Of a stretch of DNA of 64,000 bases, positions 1 through 8,821 are shown piece by piece. Made by a program: the position numbers and the translations under genes. The notes beneath the pieces were generated by a model. That model did not search any database and had not been told where the DNA came from. It saw only the letters and a list, made by a program, of their open reading frames with translations. The stretch's first letter is position 1. Every line of letters begins with the position of its first letter. The DNA comes from JBBRHQ01 sp963720735 (GTDB lineage: Bacteria > Actinomycetota > Thermoleophilia > Solirubrobacterales > 70-9), in contig CAVRGL010000003.1 of the NCBI GenBank assembly GCA_963720735.1, forward strand, positions 1-64,000. Direction: 5' to 3'.

Positions 1-1
1 C

Positions 2-1123
2 GGCTGGCTGCTCGGCCCCTACGGGGACGGAATCGGGGTCGGCCCGGGCGGCTACCTCGCCCTCCTCGCCGCCGCCTTCCTCGCCTATGTGTGCGTGCTC
101 GTCGGGGCGCCGGCGCTGCCGCGGCGCCTGCTCTTCGCCGCGATCGGGCTGCTAGTCATCGCCTTCGCGCTGGCGCCGCCGCTGCTCTCCCAGGACGTCT
201 TCAGCTACATCTCCTACGCCCGCCTCGGCGGCGAGCACGGCCTCAACCCCTACCTGCACGGGCCCTCCGCCCAACCCGGCGATCCCGCCTTCCCCTACGT
301 CGGCTGGCCCGACTCGGTCAGCGCCTACGGGCCGCTGTTCACGCTGCTCAGCTACCCCCTGGGGATGCTCGGGGTGGGGACGGCGCTCTGGGCGCTGAAG
401 GCGGTATCGGCGGCCTCGGTGCTCGGGGTCGCGGCGCTCTGCGCCCGCCTAGCCCCCTCCCGGGGAGTCGACCCCCGGGCGGCCGCCGCCTTCGTCGCGC
501 TCAACCCGCTGGTCCTCGTCCACGTCGTCGGCGGCGCCCACAACGACGGGCTGATGATCCTGCTGGCGGTGGCCGGCGTGGCCGGGGTGCTGAGCCAGCG
601 CGAGGGGGCCGGCGGGGCCGCGATCCTGGCCTCGGCGGCGGTCAAGGTCTCGGCGCTGTTCGCGGCGCCCTTCGCCTTGATCGGGTCGCGGCGGCCGCGG
701 CGCTTCCTGCTCGGGGCGCTCCTGGCGCTGCTCCTCCTGGTAGGCGCCGCGCTGCCCGCCTTCGGTCTGCACGCCTTCGACTCGATCGGACCGGTCGGCG
801 AGAACCAGGCGCGGGAGTCGCACCGCAGCCTCCCCTACCTCGTCTCGCAGCTCAGTGGAGCCGGCGAGGAGGCGACCAGGGCAGCCGCTCTCGCCCTCTA
901 CGCGCTCCTCGTGGCCTGGCTGCTGCGCTGGTGCAGCCGGGGGGCGGACTGGCTCCGGGCCGCCGGCTGGGCCGGCCTCGGGCTGCTGCTCGCCAGCGCC
1001 TGGGTGCTGCCCTGGTATGTCCTCTGGCCGCTGCCGCTCGCCGCGCTGGCCAGGGACCGGCCGCTGGCCCTCGGCCTGCTGGCCTTCACTGCCCTGCACC
1101 TTGCGACCCGGATCCCGCTCTAG
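2..1123 (+). CDS. Polyprenol-phosphate-mannose-dependent mannosyltransferase-like membrane protein (5' truncated)
   Basis: The reading frame is open from the first bases of the window, so the gene starts upstream; the GTG at 89 is only internal. The product is a multi-pass membrane protein with about nine visible hydrophobic segments. The stretch QDVFSYISYARLGG, followed by GLNPYLHGP in an extracytoplasmic loop, is typical of the MptA/MptB (GT-C/GT87) alpha-1,6-mannosyltransferases that build actinobacterial mannan cores from polyprenyl-phosphate mannose. HNDG in the next segment is also common in this family. Acceptor and linkage cannot be read from the sequence. The 3' end overlaps the convergent flippase-like gene by 38 bases. 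Confidence 0.75.
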   Translation, partial: GWLLGPYGDGIGVGPGGYLALLAAAFLAYVCVLVGAPALPRRLLFAAIGLLVIAFALAPPLLSQDVFSYISYARLGGEHGLNPYLHGPSAQPGDPAFPYVGWPDSVSAYGPLFTLLSYPLGMLGVGTALWALKAVSAASVLGVAALCARLAPSRGVDPRAAAAFVALNPLVLVHVVGGAHNDGLMILLAVAGVAGVLSQREGAGGAAILASAAVKVSALFAAPFALIGSRRPRRFLLGALLALLLLVGAALPAFGLHAFDSIGPVGENQARESHRSLPYLVSQLSGAGEEATRAAALALYALLVAWLLRWCSRGADWLRAAGWAGLGLLLASAWVLPWYVLWPLPLAALARDRPLALGLLAFTALHLATRIPL

Positions 1124-2147
1124 TGGGGACGGTCGCCCGGGCCGTGCGCTCGGCTTCGTCGCGCTCGGCCTCCCTGCGCCCGAGCAGGGTGACGGCGCCG
1201 ACGTAGAGCAGCTCGACGATCGTCAGGACCGCCCGAAGGGCGAGCGCTATCACCGCGCCCACCGCGAAGCTGCGACTCGGGAGCGCCACCTTGACCGCCC
1301 ATGCGAAGGCCGCATCGCGCACCCCGAGCCCGGCCGGCGCGACCAGCGTCACGGTCGCCGCGACCACGCCGAAGGCCTGCGCCGAGCCGACCACGAGCAT
1401 CTTCCCCGGCGGGATGTAGTGAACCGCCCGGGCGGCGCAGTAGACCCCGACCGAGGCGACTACCCAGTTGAGCGTGTAATAGACCAGCATCGTGATCACC
1501 CCGCGCAGCGGCAGCAGCTCCGGCAGCGGTTGGCGGCCGAAGGCCCGCAGCAGCCGGGCCGAGAGCGGCCCGAAGACCCGCGGGCTGAGAATGACGATCG
1601 CCGCCGGCACCACCAGCAGCACACCCCAGCGAAGCGGCTGCCCCTGGAGGTCGGGATGGACGATCAGGAAGTAGGTCGCGAAGGCAACCCCCGAGGCAAC
1701 CGAGAGGGCCTGCTCGTAGACAATGCTGGCGAGGGTGATCCGGCGCGGCACCCCTGCCCGCTCGGAGAGGACCAGCCGCCCGAGCAGGTAGAGGACGCTG
1801 CCCGGCACATAACGGGCGAGCAGCGGCTGGCCCCAGGCGACCTGGGCGCGAACCGGCGAGAGGCGGTAGCCGAGGAAGCGCAGCAGCAGGTCCCAGCCGA
1901 CCGCTCCGAGCACATAGAAGATGGGCAATATGGCGATCGCGGGCAACAGCCAGATGAGGTTGAACTCGACACCCTTCTGCTTCAGCTCCCCCCACTGGTC
2001 GACGACGGTGAGGACGAGGAAGCCGAAGATCAGGATCGCGACGCCCAGCTGCAGGGCGATGCGCAGGGGCCGGCTGCTGGGAGGCCGGTTCCCGATCCGG
2101 GCGCCCAGCTCGCCGAGGCGATGCAGGAATGGCTCGCGGCGTTCCAC
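1086..2147 (-). CDS. Flippase-like (AglD/MprF-type UPF0104) integral membrane protein
   Basis: About eight hydrophobic segments with charged loops match the lysylphosphatidylglycerol-synthase-type transmembrane domain (UPF0104/AglD family), including the conserved element APAGLGVRDAAFAW near residue 285. Members are implicated in moving lipids or lipid-linked sugars; the substrate here is unknown. The frame extends upstream to 2261, but that extension only translates two 53-bp palindromic repeats. I place the start at the GTG at 2147, which has AAGG about ten bases upstream. That gives 353 residues with a cytoplasmic, Arg-rich N-terminus. It converges on the mannosyltransferase, which may be a functional link. 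Confidence 0.7.
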   Translation of the reverse strand: MERREPFLHRLGELGARIGNRPPSSRPLRIALQLGVAILIFGFLVLTVVDQWGELKQKGVEFNLIWLLPAIAILPIFYVLGAVGWDLLLRFLGYRLSPVRAQVAWGQPLLARYVPGSVLYLLGRLVLSERAGVPRRITLASIVYEQALSVASGVAFATYFLIVHPDLQGQPLRWGVLLVVPAAIVILSPRVFGPLSARLLRAFGRQPLPELLPLRGVITMLVYYTLNWVVASVGVYCAARAVHYIPPGKMLVVGSAQAFGVVAATVTLVAPAGLGVRDAAFAWAVKVALPSRSFAVGAVIALALRAVLTIVELLYVGAVTLLGRREAERDEAERTARATVPTRAGSGSQGAGQ

Positions 2148-2174
2148 GTGGCGCCTGACCTTAGTGGCGTAATG

Positions 2175-2227
2175 CCGGCGCGGTGTTAGCGCCGACACAG
2201 GCATGTCAGGCGGCGTAGCCGCCGCAG
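2175..2227. repeat. REP-like palindromic repeat, copy 1
   Basis: A 53-bp element with two hairpins: CGGCGC-N7-GCGCCG and GGCGGC-gta-GCCGCC. It is repeated with one mismatch at 2238-2290. It lies between the likely flippase start and thiL. Confidence 0.85.
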
Positions 2228-2237
2228 GTGCGAGATA

Positions 2238-2290
2238 CCGGCGCGGTGTTAGCGCCGACACAGGCGTGTCAGGCGGCGTAGCCGCCGCAG
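2238..2290. repeat. REP-like palindromic repeat, copy 2
   Basis: Second copy of the 53-bp double-hairpin element, 63 bp from copy 1. The only difference is A to G at 2266 (GCATGTC in copy 1, GCGTGTC here). The arrangement as a direct pair of hairpin units resembles REP/BIME elements. Confidence 0.85.
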
Positions 2291-2315
2291 CAATTACTCC
2301 CCAAAAGGCTCGACA

Positions 2316-3308
2316 ATGCGCGGGATGGGCGAGTTCGAGCTCCTAGCGGCGCTGCGCCGGCGACTCCCTCCCGCCTCCGGGCGGGTGCTGTTGGGTAGCG
2401 GCGACGATGCCGCGATCACCGTCCCCGGAGGCGCCACCGCGACCTCTGTCGACGCCAGCGTCGACGGGGTCCACTTCCGGCGCGGCCAGCTGCCGCCGGT
2501 CCAGATCGGCCGCCGGGCGCTCGCCGTGGCGCTCTCCGACCTGGCCGCGATGGGGGCCGAGCCGGGGGAGGCCTACTGCGTGCTCGGGATTCCCCGTGAC
2601 CTCGGCGAGGAGGAGGCCCTGGAGGTCCTCGACGGGCTCATCGGGCTCGCGGCGGAATCCGGGGTGATCCTCGCGGGGGGAGACATCACCCGGTCTCCGG
2701 CCCTCAGCCTCAGCGTCACCGTGGTCGGCCACGCGACGGACCCCGGGGACATGGTCGCCCGCTCAGGCGCCGCCCCTGGAGAGGCCCTGCTCCTCACCGG
2801 GGAGATCGGCGCGGCGGCGGCCGGCCTGCTGCTCGCCGAGCGCCCGGAGCTGCGCACGAGGATCGACGGGCCTACCGCGGAGGCGCTTCGCAGGCGCCTG
2901 CTCGACCCCTCACCTCGGGTTGCGGAGGGGATCGCGCTGGCCGCCGAGGGGGCGACGGCGATGATCGACATCAGCGACGGACTGGGAGCCGACGCCGGCC
3001 ACCTGGCGGAGGCGAGCGGCGTGGGGCTGCGAATCGACGCCGGACTGGTCCCGCTGGCCGCCGGGGTCGATCAGGTGGCCCGGGCGGCGGGTTTCGCCAG
3101 CGGCGCCGAGCTGGCGGTTTCCGGTGGCGAGGACTACGAGCTGCTGGCGGCCGTCCCCGAAGACCGGGTGGACGCCGCGATCGGCGCCGTCCGCGCGGCC
3201 GACAGCGCAATCTCCCGGATCGGGGAGGTCGTCGCCGGCGACGGGGTCGTGATCAGCTCGGCGGATGGCCGCCGGCTGTCGCCGGGTGGCTATGACCAGC
3301 TGAGGTAG
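2316..3308 (+). CDS. thiL: Thiamine-monophosphate kinase
   Basis: ThiL phosphorylates thiamine phosphate to thiamine diphosphate, the last step of the pathway. The 330 residues match the family length. Visible motifs are GSGDDAA at 27-33 (metal- and substrate-binding aspartates), SVDASVDGVHF, the SDLAAMGA element, ILAGGDITRS and DISDGLGADAGHLA. The ATG at 2316 is preceded by AAAAGG at good spacing; a second ATG three codons later is possible. No other thiamine genes are present. The 3' end overlaps the convergent small gene by 56 bases. Confidence 0.95.
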   Translation: MRGMGEFELLAALRRRLPPASGRVLLGSGDDAAITVPGGATATSVDASVDGVHFRRGQLPPVQIGRRALAVALSDLAAMGAEPGEAYCVLGIPRDLGEEEALEVLDGLIGLAAESGVILAGGDITRSPALSLSVTVVGHATDPGDMVARSGAAPGEALLLTGEIGAAAAGLLLAERPELRTRIDGPTAEALRRRLLDPSPRVAEGIALAAEGATAMIDISDGLGADAGHLAEASGVGLRIDAGLVPLAAGVDQVARAAGFASGAELAVSGGEDYELLAAVPEDRVDAAIGAVRAADSAISRIGEVVAGDGVVISSADGRRLSPGGYDQLR

Positions 3309-3435
3309 GACCGGCAAGACCGTTCACCAGGAAGGCGCGGAACCCGCGCCGCTCCAGCATCGCCTGGGCGACGAGCTCCGGCTGCGGCTTGTAGTGACCG
3401 GCCTCGACGAGGCTCTTGAGGTGACGGGGCGACAT
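3253..3435 (-). CDS. Short FlgM/anti-sigma-28-like protein
   Basis: A 60-residue protein whose core LKSLVEAGHYKPQPELVAQAML resembles, in its start, the C-terminal helix pair of FlgM-type anti-sigma factors (V..G.Y.P.P..VA.AML). The ATG at 3435 has AGGAG seven bases upstream. A TTG at 3456, also with AAGGAG, would add seven residues. No flagellar genes are nearby, so a role outside motility is possible. The assignment rests on one short motif. The tail beyond residue 40 is Gly/Pro/His-rich and overlaps thiL antisense. Confidence 0.45.
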   Translation of the reverse strand: MSPRHLKSLVEAGHYKPQPELVAQAMLERRGFRAFLVNGLAGPTSAGHSHPATAGGHPPS

Positions 3436-3652
3436 CCTTCTGCTCCTGACTGGCAACTTCTCTCCTTCTGGGGCCTATATCGGCTCGGAGAACCTGATCA
3501 TTAGTAGTTGGTACTCACACATGCGTCCACGCACGGCCACAACCTTGCACACGGGGCGGATGCCGTCATCCGCTTGGGCGCTATTTGCGGCGGATTTGGC
3601 AGCTCACCGGGTGTTTCAGGCGTCTACCCGCTCGTCCGGGAGGCAAACGGCG

Positions 3653-5404
3653 CTAGCGCCTCGGCAGGGCTGACTCCGTTCCGCCGAGCGACCCCGGCCC
3701 CGCGTAGGTGAGGGGGCCCCGGACCCGAGCCCCCGCCGGGCCCGCGACCGGCGCCCGGGGGCGGCTCAGGGCGCTGCTCAGGACTGCGAGCAGGCATCCA
3801 CCGAGCAGGCAGAGCGGCGCCAGGGCCAGGGGACCGAAATGGCGTCCGGTGAACATCAGCAGGAGCTGCCAAGGCACCTCGAGGCCGACGCCGAGCTGGC
3901 TTCCCAGGGCCAGCAGGGCCACTGCCGGCAGGAGCAGGCCCCCGGCACAGAGGACGACGACGGTCGCGGTCCGGCCGCGCATCTCCGGTGCCGCGGCCAG
4001 CAGCCAGAGGTGCGCGGTCGGGACCAACAGGAGGGCGAGGAACGGATTGGCGATCCAGATCCCGATCGTCCCCAGGGCCAGGCCGGCACCGATCACCGGG
4101 GTGGCCGAATCCGAGGCCTCCTCGGGCAGCGGCAGCAGATGGAGCGCGAAGCGCGCGGTGAGGGCGAAGGCGGCGACCAGGGCAAGCGAGGCCGCCGCCG
4201 CCCCGACGCCGAAGCCGTATCGGGCGGGGTCGAAGGGGAACCCGGGGTCCGGGATCAGGCCGATCAGCGCCATCACGTAGGCGAGCAGACCGGCGGCGAT
4301 GAAGGGGATCATCCTGCTCAGCAGCCATGCGGCCGCCGGCAGCAGGGCCTCGCTCCGGCGTGAGGCCCTGGCGAGACCGTCGACCGAGACGATCGCGACC
4401 GGCGCCAGCAGGGCTATCGCCAGCAGGGCTATCGCCCAGCCCGGGATCAGCTTGCCGGCGAGGGGCACGTAGGCGGCCGGCCCGTGCTGGAGCGGCGCGC
4501 CGGACGTATCCAGGGCAAGGGCGAGCGCCAGGGTGGCCCGGCCTACTCCGGCGAGGGTCGGGGTGGAGACATCCACCGGCCGGTCTTGCGATGGAGCGAG
4601 CGGCAACTCGCCCGCCGAGGTCAGGGTGACCGCGTCGCGGCCGTCCCGGATCAGCGGCGCCTGGTCGCCGAGGCCGGCCGGGATCGCAAGCCGCAGCAGC
4701 GTGGAGAAGGTTCCCTCGTGGATCGGATCGCTCGCCCCCAGCTCGGTGGAGATGGCGTCCGAAGCGCTTTCGACCAGCTGGATCGAGGTGCTCTGCGGCC
4801 CCAAGGAGTAGGGGAGGACGAGCGGCCTCGAGAGCTGCTTGGCGGCCGGCGCCGAGATCACGATCACCGGCGCAGCCGAATCGGAGCCCAGGCCGGACTC
4901 CAGCTCGGTGGCCCCCGCCGCCCCATCGCTTGAGCCATCGAGAGAGACCAGCTCGATCGTCTTCGAGTGCCGGACGCCCCCGAAGGCCTGGGCCAGCTCG
5001 ACCAGGGCGGCGGTCGCGGCGCCGCTGGAGACCGCGCACCCGCCGGTGCCGCAGTCGCGGGGGGCGGCGATCACGATCTTCTCACTCGATGCCCCCGGGA
5101 GCACCAGGCTGACGTTGCGCAGCGACCCGCCGAAGTGCTGCTCGCTGACCTCGCCTCCCTCGACCTCGTGAAATTGGCCGAGGACGAATTTGGCGGCGGC
5201 CGCGTCGCCGGCACTGCCCGGCTTGCGGTCCGGCGCCAGCCGCTGCAACTCCTGTCCCAGGGCCGCCGCCCTGGCTCCGTCGAAGCTGTCAGCGGCGAGG
5301 TCCGTGCGCAGGGCCTCCGGCCTCGAGACGACCGAGAAGAGCAGCACGACAGCCGCCGCCACTGCGGGCAGGAGGGCGAGCCTGTAGAGGGGCCAACTGA
5401 GCAT
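3653..5404 (-). CDS. Membrane protein with degenerate M28 peptidase-like domain
   Basis: 583 residues: one N-terminal membrane segment (about 5-25), an extracytoplasmic domain (about 30-320), then about seven membrane segments and a Pro/Arg-rich tail. The soluble domain follows the layout of M28 zinc aminopeptidases fused to membrane domains (Gaa1/Ermp1-like). Where the family has AHYD, DNASG and an E-E pair, this protein has APRD (near 114-117), VSSGA and DGSSDG, so the zinc ligands are absent. It is probably a non-catalytic relative. It is divergently transcribed from the two-component operon with a 44-base gap. Confidence 0.6.
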   Translation of the reverse strand: MLSWPLYRLALLPAVAAAVVLLFSVVSRPEALRTDLAADSFDGARAAALGQELQRLAPDRKPGSAGDAAAAKFVLGQFHEVEGGEVSEQHFGGSLRNVSLVLPGASSEKIVIAAPRDCGTGGCAVSSGAATAALVELAQAFGGVRHSKTIELVSLDGSSDGAAGATELESGLGSDSAAPVIVISAPAAKQLSRPLVLPYSLGPQSTSIQLVESASDAISTELGASDPIHEGTFSTLLRLAIPAGLGDQAPLIRDGRDAVTLTSAGELPLAPSQDRPVDVSTPTLAGVGRATLALALALDTSGAPLQHGPAAYVPLAGKLIPGWAIALLAIALLAPVAIVSVDGLARASRRSEALLPAAAWLLSRMIPFIAAGLLAYVMALIGLIPDPGFPFDPARYGFGVGAAAASLALVAAFALTARFALHLLPLPEEASDSATPVIGAGLALGTIGIWIANPFLALLLVPTAHLWLLAAAPEMRGRTATVVVLCAGGLLLPAVALLALGSQLGVGLEVPWQLLLMFTGRHFGPLALAPLCLLGGCLLAVLSSALSRPRAPVAGPAGARVRGPLTYAGPGSLGGTESALPRR

Positions 5405-5436
5405 CAGATATCAGGGAAGCAGAAACGGCTGCGCTC

Positions 5437-5442
5437 TACCCT
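5437..5442 (+). promoter_or_regulatory. Candidate leaderless -10 box of the response regulator
   Basis: TACCCT ends six bases before the ATG at 5449, and no Shine-Dalgarno sequence is visible. It fits the TAnnnT-plus-short-gap pattern seen at other starts in this window. Confidence 0.4.
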
Positions 5443-5448
5443 TAATCC

Positions 5449-6153
5449 ATGTCCGAGGGCTCCGCCCGAATCCTGCTCGTGGACGATGAGCAGTCGGTCC
5501 AGACGCTGCTCAGCTACCCGCTGCGGAAGGACGGCTACGAGGTCGTGTCCGCGCTCGACGGGCCGGATGCGCTGCTGCGCTTCGCCGAGGGAGGGTTCGA
5601 CCTGGTCATCCTCGACCTGATGCTGCCCAGGCTGGACGGGGTCGAGGTCTGCCGGCGGATGCGAGCCCGCAGCCAGGTCCCGATCATCATGCTGACCGCT
5701 CGAGGGGACGAGATGGACAAGGTCGCAGGGCTGGAGATGGGCGCCGACGACTACATCACCAAGCCGTTCTCGATGCGCGAGTTCCGTAGCCGCGTGAAGG
5801 CGGCGCTGCGGCGCTCCCGGATGCCCGGCGCGGCGCCTGACGAGGAGCCGATCTCGAGCGGCGAGATGGAGATCGACTTCGGCCGCCGCGCGGTCACGGT
5901 GCGCGGGGAGGAGGCGCGCCTCACCTATGTCGAATTCGAGATCCTCGCGGCGCTGGCGCGAACCCCGGGCAGGGTGCTGGGCCGCGAGAAGCTGCTCGAG
6001 GCCGTCTGGGGTGATTCGGAGTTCCGCGATCCGCGCACCGTGGACGTCCATATTCGCCATCTGCGCGAGAAGCTCGAGTCCGAGCCCAAGCAGCCGGAGT
6101 ACCTGTTCACCGTCAGGGGCGTCGGCTATCGCTTCCGTGAAGAGCAGCGGTGA
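5449..6153 (+). CDS. OmpR/PhoB-family response regulator
   Basis: A 234-residue two-component regulator. The receiver domain (about 5-120) has the acidic pair D12-D13, phospho-acceptor D56 in LVILDLMLP, T83 and K105. The C-terminal winged helix (about 135-230) ends in the typical TVDVHIRHLREKLE and VRGVGYRF elements. It overlaps the downstream histidine kinase by four bases, so the two are translationally coupled. The presence of htrA in the same operon suggests envelope or protein-quality control. Target promoters are unknown. Confidence 0.93.
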   Translation: MSEGSARILLVDDEQSVQTLLSYPLRKDGYEVVSALDGPDALLRFAEGGFDLVILDLMLPRLDGVEVCRRMRARSQVPIIMLTARGDEMDKVAGLEMGADDYITKPFSMREFRSRVKAALRRSRMPGAAPDEEPISSGEMEIDFGRRAVTVRGEEARLTYVEFEILAALARTPGRVLGREKLLEAVWGDSEFRDPRTVDVHIRHLREKLESEPKQPEYLFTVRGVGYRFREEQR

Positions 6154-7580
6154 GCCTCCGCACCCGCCTCGTCCTCCTCTTCGTGGCGATCACGGCCGCG
6201 GCGGTCGGCTTCGTCTATCTCTACGTCGTCCCCCAGCTTCGGTCCAGCCTCACTGCCCAGAAGCTGTCCCGGCTTCAGGACGAGAGCGCCCGGCAGTCGA
6301 AGCTTCTCTCCACGGCGATGGACAGCGGCCTGTCCCAGGCCCGGCTCGACGCCCTGCTGCGGCGGATCTCCGAGATCACCGACTCGCGGGTGACGATCCT
6401 CGGGATCCGCCCCGACCAGCGCACCCCGGCCTTCGTCGTCGCGGACTCCGAGGTCGAGCGTGCTCCGCTCGGAGGCGGTTTCGACACGGCCATCGAGGCC
6501 GGCCGCCAGCGCGGCGAGGCGGCCGGGGTCGAGTCGCTTGACGGGGTCCGCTCGGCCGAGGTCGCGGTGCCGATCCCGCAGGGAGACCCCGTCTGGATCG
6601 CGGTCTACTCCGAGTCATTGGGTGAGGTCGAGGACAACGTCGCGCTGATCAAGCGCCAGATCCTGATCGCCGGCGCCATCGCCCTGATCCTCGCCCTGAT
6701 CGCCGGCTACTACGCGGCCCGGGCGCTCTCGCGCCGGCTGAGCAGGCTCGAGGACGCCGCCCAGAAGGTCGCCGATGGCGACTTCGCCACCCCGATCCCG
6801 GTCGATTCGGGCGACGAGCTGGGGCAGCTGGCGCTGACCTTCAACGAGATGCAGCGGCGGCTCGCCGACCTCGACAGCGCCCGCAAGCAGTTCATCGCCA
6901 ACGCCTCGCACGAGCTGCGGACGCCGATCTTCTCGCTCGGGGGCTTCGTCGAGCTGCTCGAGGACGAGGATCCCGATCCCGCCGCCCGGGCCGAGTTCGT
7001 CCGCACCATGCGCCAGCAGGTCGACCGGCTGACCAAGCTGACCACCGACCTGCTCGACCTCTCGCGCCTCGACGCGGGGGAGCTCGAGGTGTCGGCCGGG
7101 CCGGTCGATCTCGGGGAGATCGCCCGGGAGGTGGCGCGCGAGTTCGGGCCGGCCGCCGACCGGCGCGGATCGCGTCTCGTGGTGAGGACCGCGGAGGAGC
7201 GCGCGCTGGCGCTCGCCGACCCCGACAGGACGCGCCAGATCATCCGTATCCTGCTCGACAACGCCCTGACCCACACTCCCGAGGGCACCAAGGTAACCGT
7301 GACTACCTACAACGAGAACGAGCGCGCCGCCCTGACCGTCTCCGACGAGGGCCCGGGGATTCCGAAGCGGATCCAGCAGCGGATGTTCGAGCGGTTCTAT
7401 ACCGGCGACTCGGTCAGCGGCTCCGGCCTCGGCCTGGCGATAGGTCGGGAGCTCGCGCAGCGCATGGGGGGGCGGATCGCGGTCACCTCGAGCAAGGGCT
7501 TCACCGCGTTCACGCTCGACCTGCCACCGTCCGGGGCCCCGGCCGCCGAGGACGTCCCGGCGATCGAGGCCCCCGCGTGA
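6150..7580 (+). CDS. Membrane sensor histidine kinase
   Basis: 476 residues. A first membrane segment (about 5-25), an extracytoplasmic sensor of about 140 residues, a second membrane segment (about 170-190) and a HAMP linker precede the catalytic core. The H-box is ANASHELRTP with phospho-acceptor H254. The ATPase domain shows the N-box LLDNALTHTPEG, DEGPGIP and GSGLGLAI. It starts at GTG 6150 inside the regulator stop codon and overlaps htrA by four bases. The signal is unknown; organisation resembles MprB/CssS-type envelope sensors that control HtrA proteases. Confidence 0.93.
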   Translation: MSLRTRLVLLFVAITAAAVGFVYLYVVPQLRSSLTAQKLSRLQDESARQSKLLSTAMDSGLSQARLDALLRRISEITDSRVTILGIRPDQRTPAFVVADSEVERAPLGGGFDTAIEAGRQRGEAAGVESLDGVRSAEVAVPIPQGDPVWIAVYSESLGEVEDNVALIKRQILIAGAIALILALIAGYYAARALSRRLSRLEDAAQKVADGDFATPIPVDSGDELGQLALTFNEMQRRLADLDSARKQFIANASHELRTPIFSLGGFVELLEDEDPDPAARAEFVRTMRQQVDRLTKLTTDLLDLSRLDAGELEVSAGPVDLGEIAREVAREFGPAADRRGSRLVVRTAEERALALADPDRTRQIIRILLDNALTHTPEGTKVTVTTYNENERAALTVSDEGPGIPKRIQQRMFERFYTGDSVSGSGLGLAIGRELAQRMGGRIAVTSSKGFTAFTLDLPPSGAPAAEDVPAIEAPA

Positions 7581-8797
7581 GCGGAGCCACCCGGGGAGGA
7601 GCGCCCGGCGGCATCAGGCTTCGGGCGGGGCTCGCGACCGGCGCCCTGGCGCTGCTGCTGTCGGCGGCGCTGCTCGCCGGCTGCGGCGGCTCGGGCGGGG
7701 AGACGACCACGGTCAGAGTCAGCTCCGGCGGGGGGCCGACGACGACCAAGCAGGTCGTCGTGCAGACCGCCGACTCCGGGTTCGACGCGGCCAAGGTGTT
7801 CCGGGAGGACTCGCCCGGGGTGGTCACGATCCGCTCGATCTTCGGCAGCGGCTCGGGCGTGCTCTCGGCGGGGCCGAGCGCCGCGGAGGGCTCCGGGTTC
7901 GTCCTCAATAAGGACGGTGAGATCGTCACCAACGCCCACGTGGTCACCGAGGGCAGCGGCGGCGATCGCAGCGTCGCCGACCAGGTCTTCGTCGAGTTCC
8001 CGGACCGCAACGTCGTCCCGGCCGAAGTGCTCGGATTCGATCCCTTCGCCGACGTCGCCCTGCTCAAGGTCAAGCCGGACGGGTTGAAGATGCGGCCGCT
8101 GGGGCTGGGCAACGACAGGGACCTGGTGGTCGGCCAGCCGGTGGCGGCGATCGGCAGCCCCTTCGGCGAGCAGCAGTCCCTCTCGGTCGGGGTGATCTCC
8201 GCCACCGATCGCTCGGTCAAGTCCCTGACCCAGTTCCAGATCGAGGGTGCGATCCAGACGGACGCCTCGATCAACCCCGGCAACTCCGGGGGCCCGCTGC
8301 TCGACGGCGCCGGACGGGTCGTCGGGATCAACCAGCAGATCGAGACGAGCTCGGGGGCCAACGACGGCGTCGGCTTCGCAGTGCCGATCTCGGCGGTGAA
8401 GCGCTCGCTCGCGCAGTTGCGCTCCGGGGGAAAGGCGGAGTACGCCTACATCGGCGTCTCCAGCCAGGCGCTCTATCCCCAGCTCGCGCAGCGGCTCGGG
8501 CTCGACACCGACTCCGGCGGCCTGATCGCCGACGTCGTTCCCGGCGGCCCGGCCGACGACGCGGGGCTGAAGGGCGGCAGCGACCGGATCCGCTTCCAGG
8601 GGGCCGTGTATCGGACGGGTGGCGACGTGATCCTCTCGGTCGACGGGCAGAAGGTGGTCAGGCCCGACGACCTCGCCCGCCTGATCGCCTCTCACAGCCC
8701 CGGCGACAAGGTGACCCTGCGGATCCTCCGCGACGGGCAGACCCAGGACGTCGAAGTCACCCTCGGCACCCGTCCGACCACCGTCTCCAGCGGCTAG
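7577..8797 (+). CDS. HtrA/DegP-type serine protease lipoprotein with PDZ domain
   Basis: 406 residues. The N-terminus carries a lipoprotein signal with lipobox LLAGC, so the enzyme is likely anchored outside the membrane. The trypsin-like domain contains the complete triad H121 (NAHVV), D159 (DVALLKV) and S237 (NPGNSGGP). One C-terminal PDZ domain follows (about 290-395). HtrA proteases degrade or refold damaged exported proteins. The gene is the third of a tightly overlapping operon with its probable two-component regulators. Confidence 0.93.
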   Translation: MSGATRGGAPGGIRLRAGLATGALALLLSAALLAGCGGSGGETTTVRVSSGGGPTTTKQVVVQTADSGFDAAKVFREDSPGVVTIRSIFGSGSGVLSAGPSAAEGSGFVLNKDGEIVTNAHVVTEGSGGDRSVADQVFVEFPDRNVVPAEVLGFDPFADVALLKVKPDGLKMRPLGLGNDRDLVVGQPVAAIGSPFGEQQSLSVGVISATDRSVKSLTQFQIEGAIQTDASINPGNSGGPLLDGAGRVVGINQQIETSSGANDGVGFAVPISAVKRSLAQLRSGGKAEYAYIGVSSQALYPQLAQRLGLDTDSGGLIADVVPGGPADDAGLKGGSDRIRFQGAVYRTGGDVILSVDGQKVVRPDDLARLIASHSPGDKVTLRILRDGQTQDVEVTLGTRPTTVSSG

Positions 8798-8821
8798 ACC
8801 GAGCCTGGAGGACAGCGTCAC

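Noticed and set aside
3508..3711. A 67-residue plus-strand open frame between the FlgM-like and M28-like genes
   Set aside because: No ribosome binding site or promoter, unremarkable composition, and its 3' part overlaps the M28-like gene.
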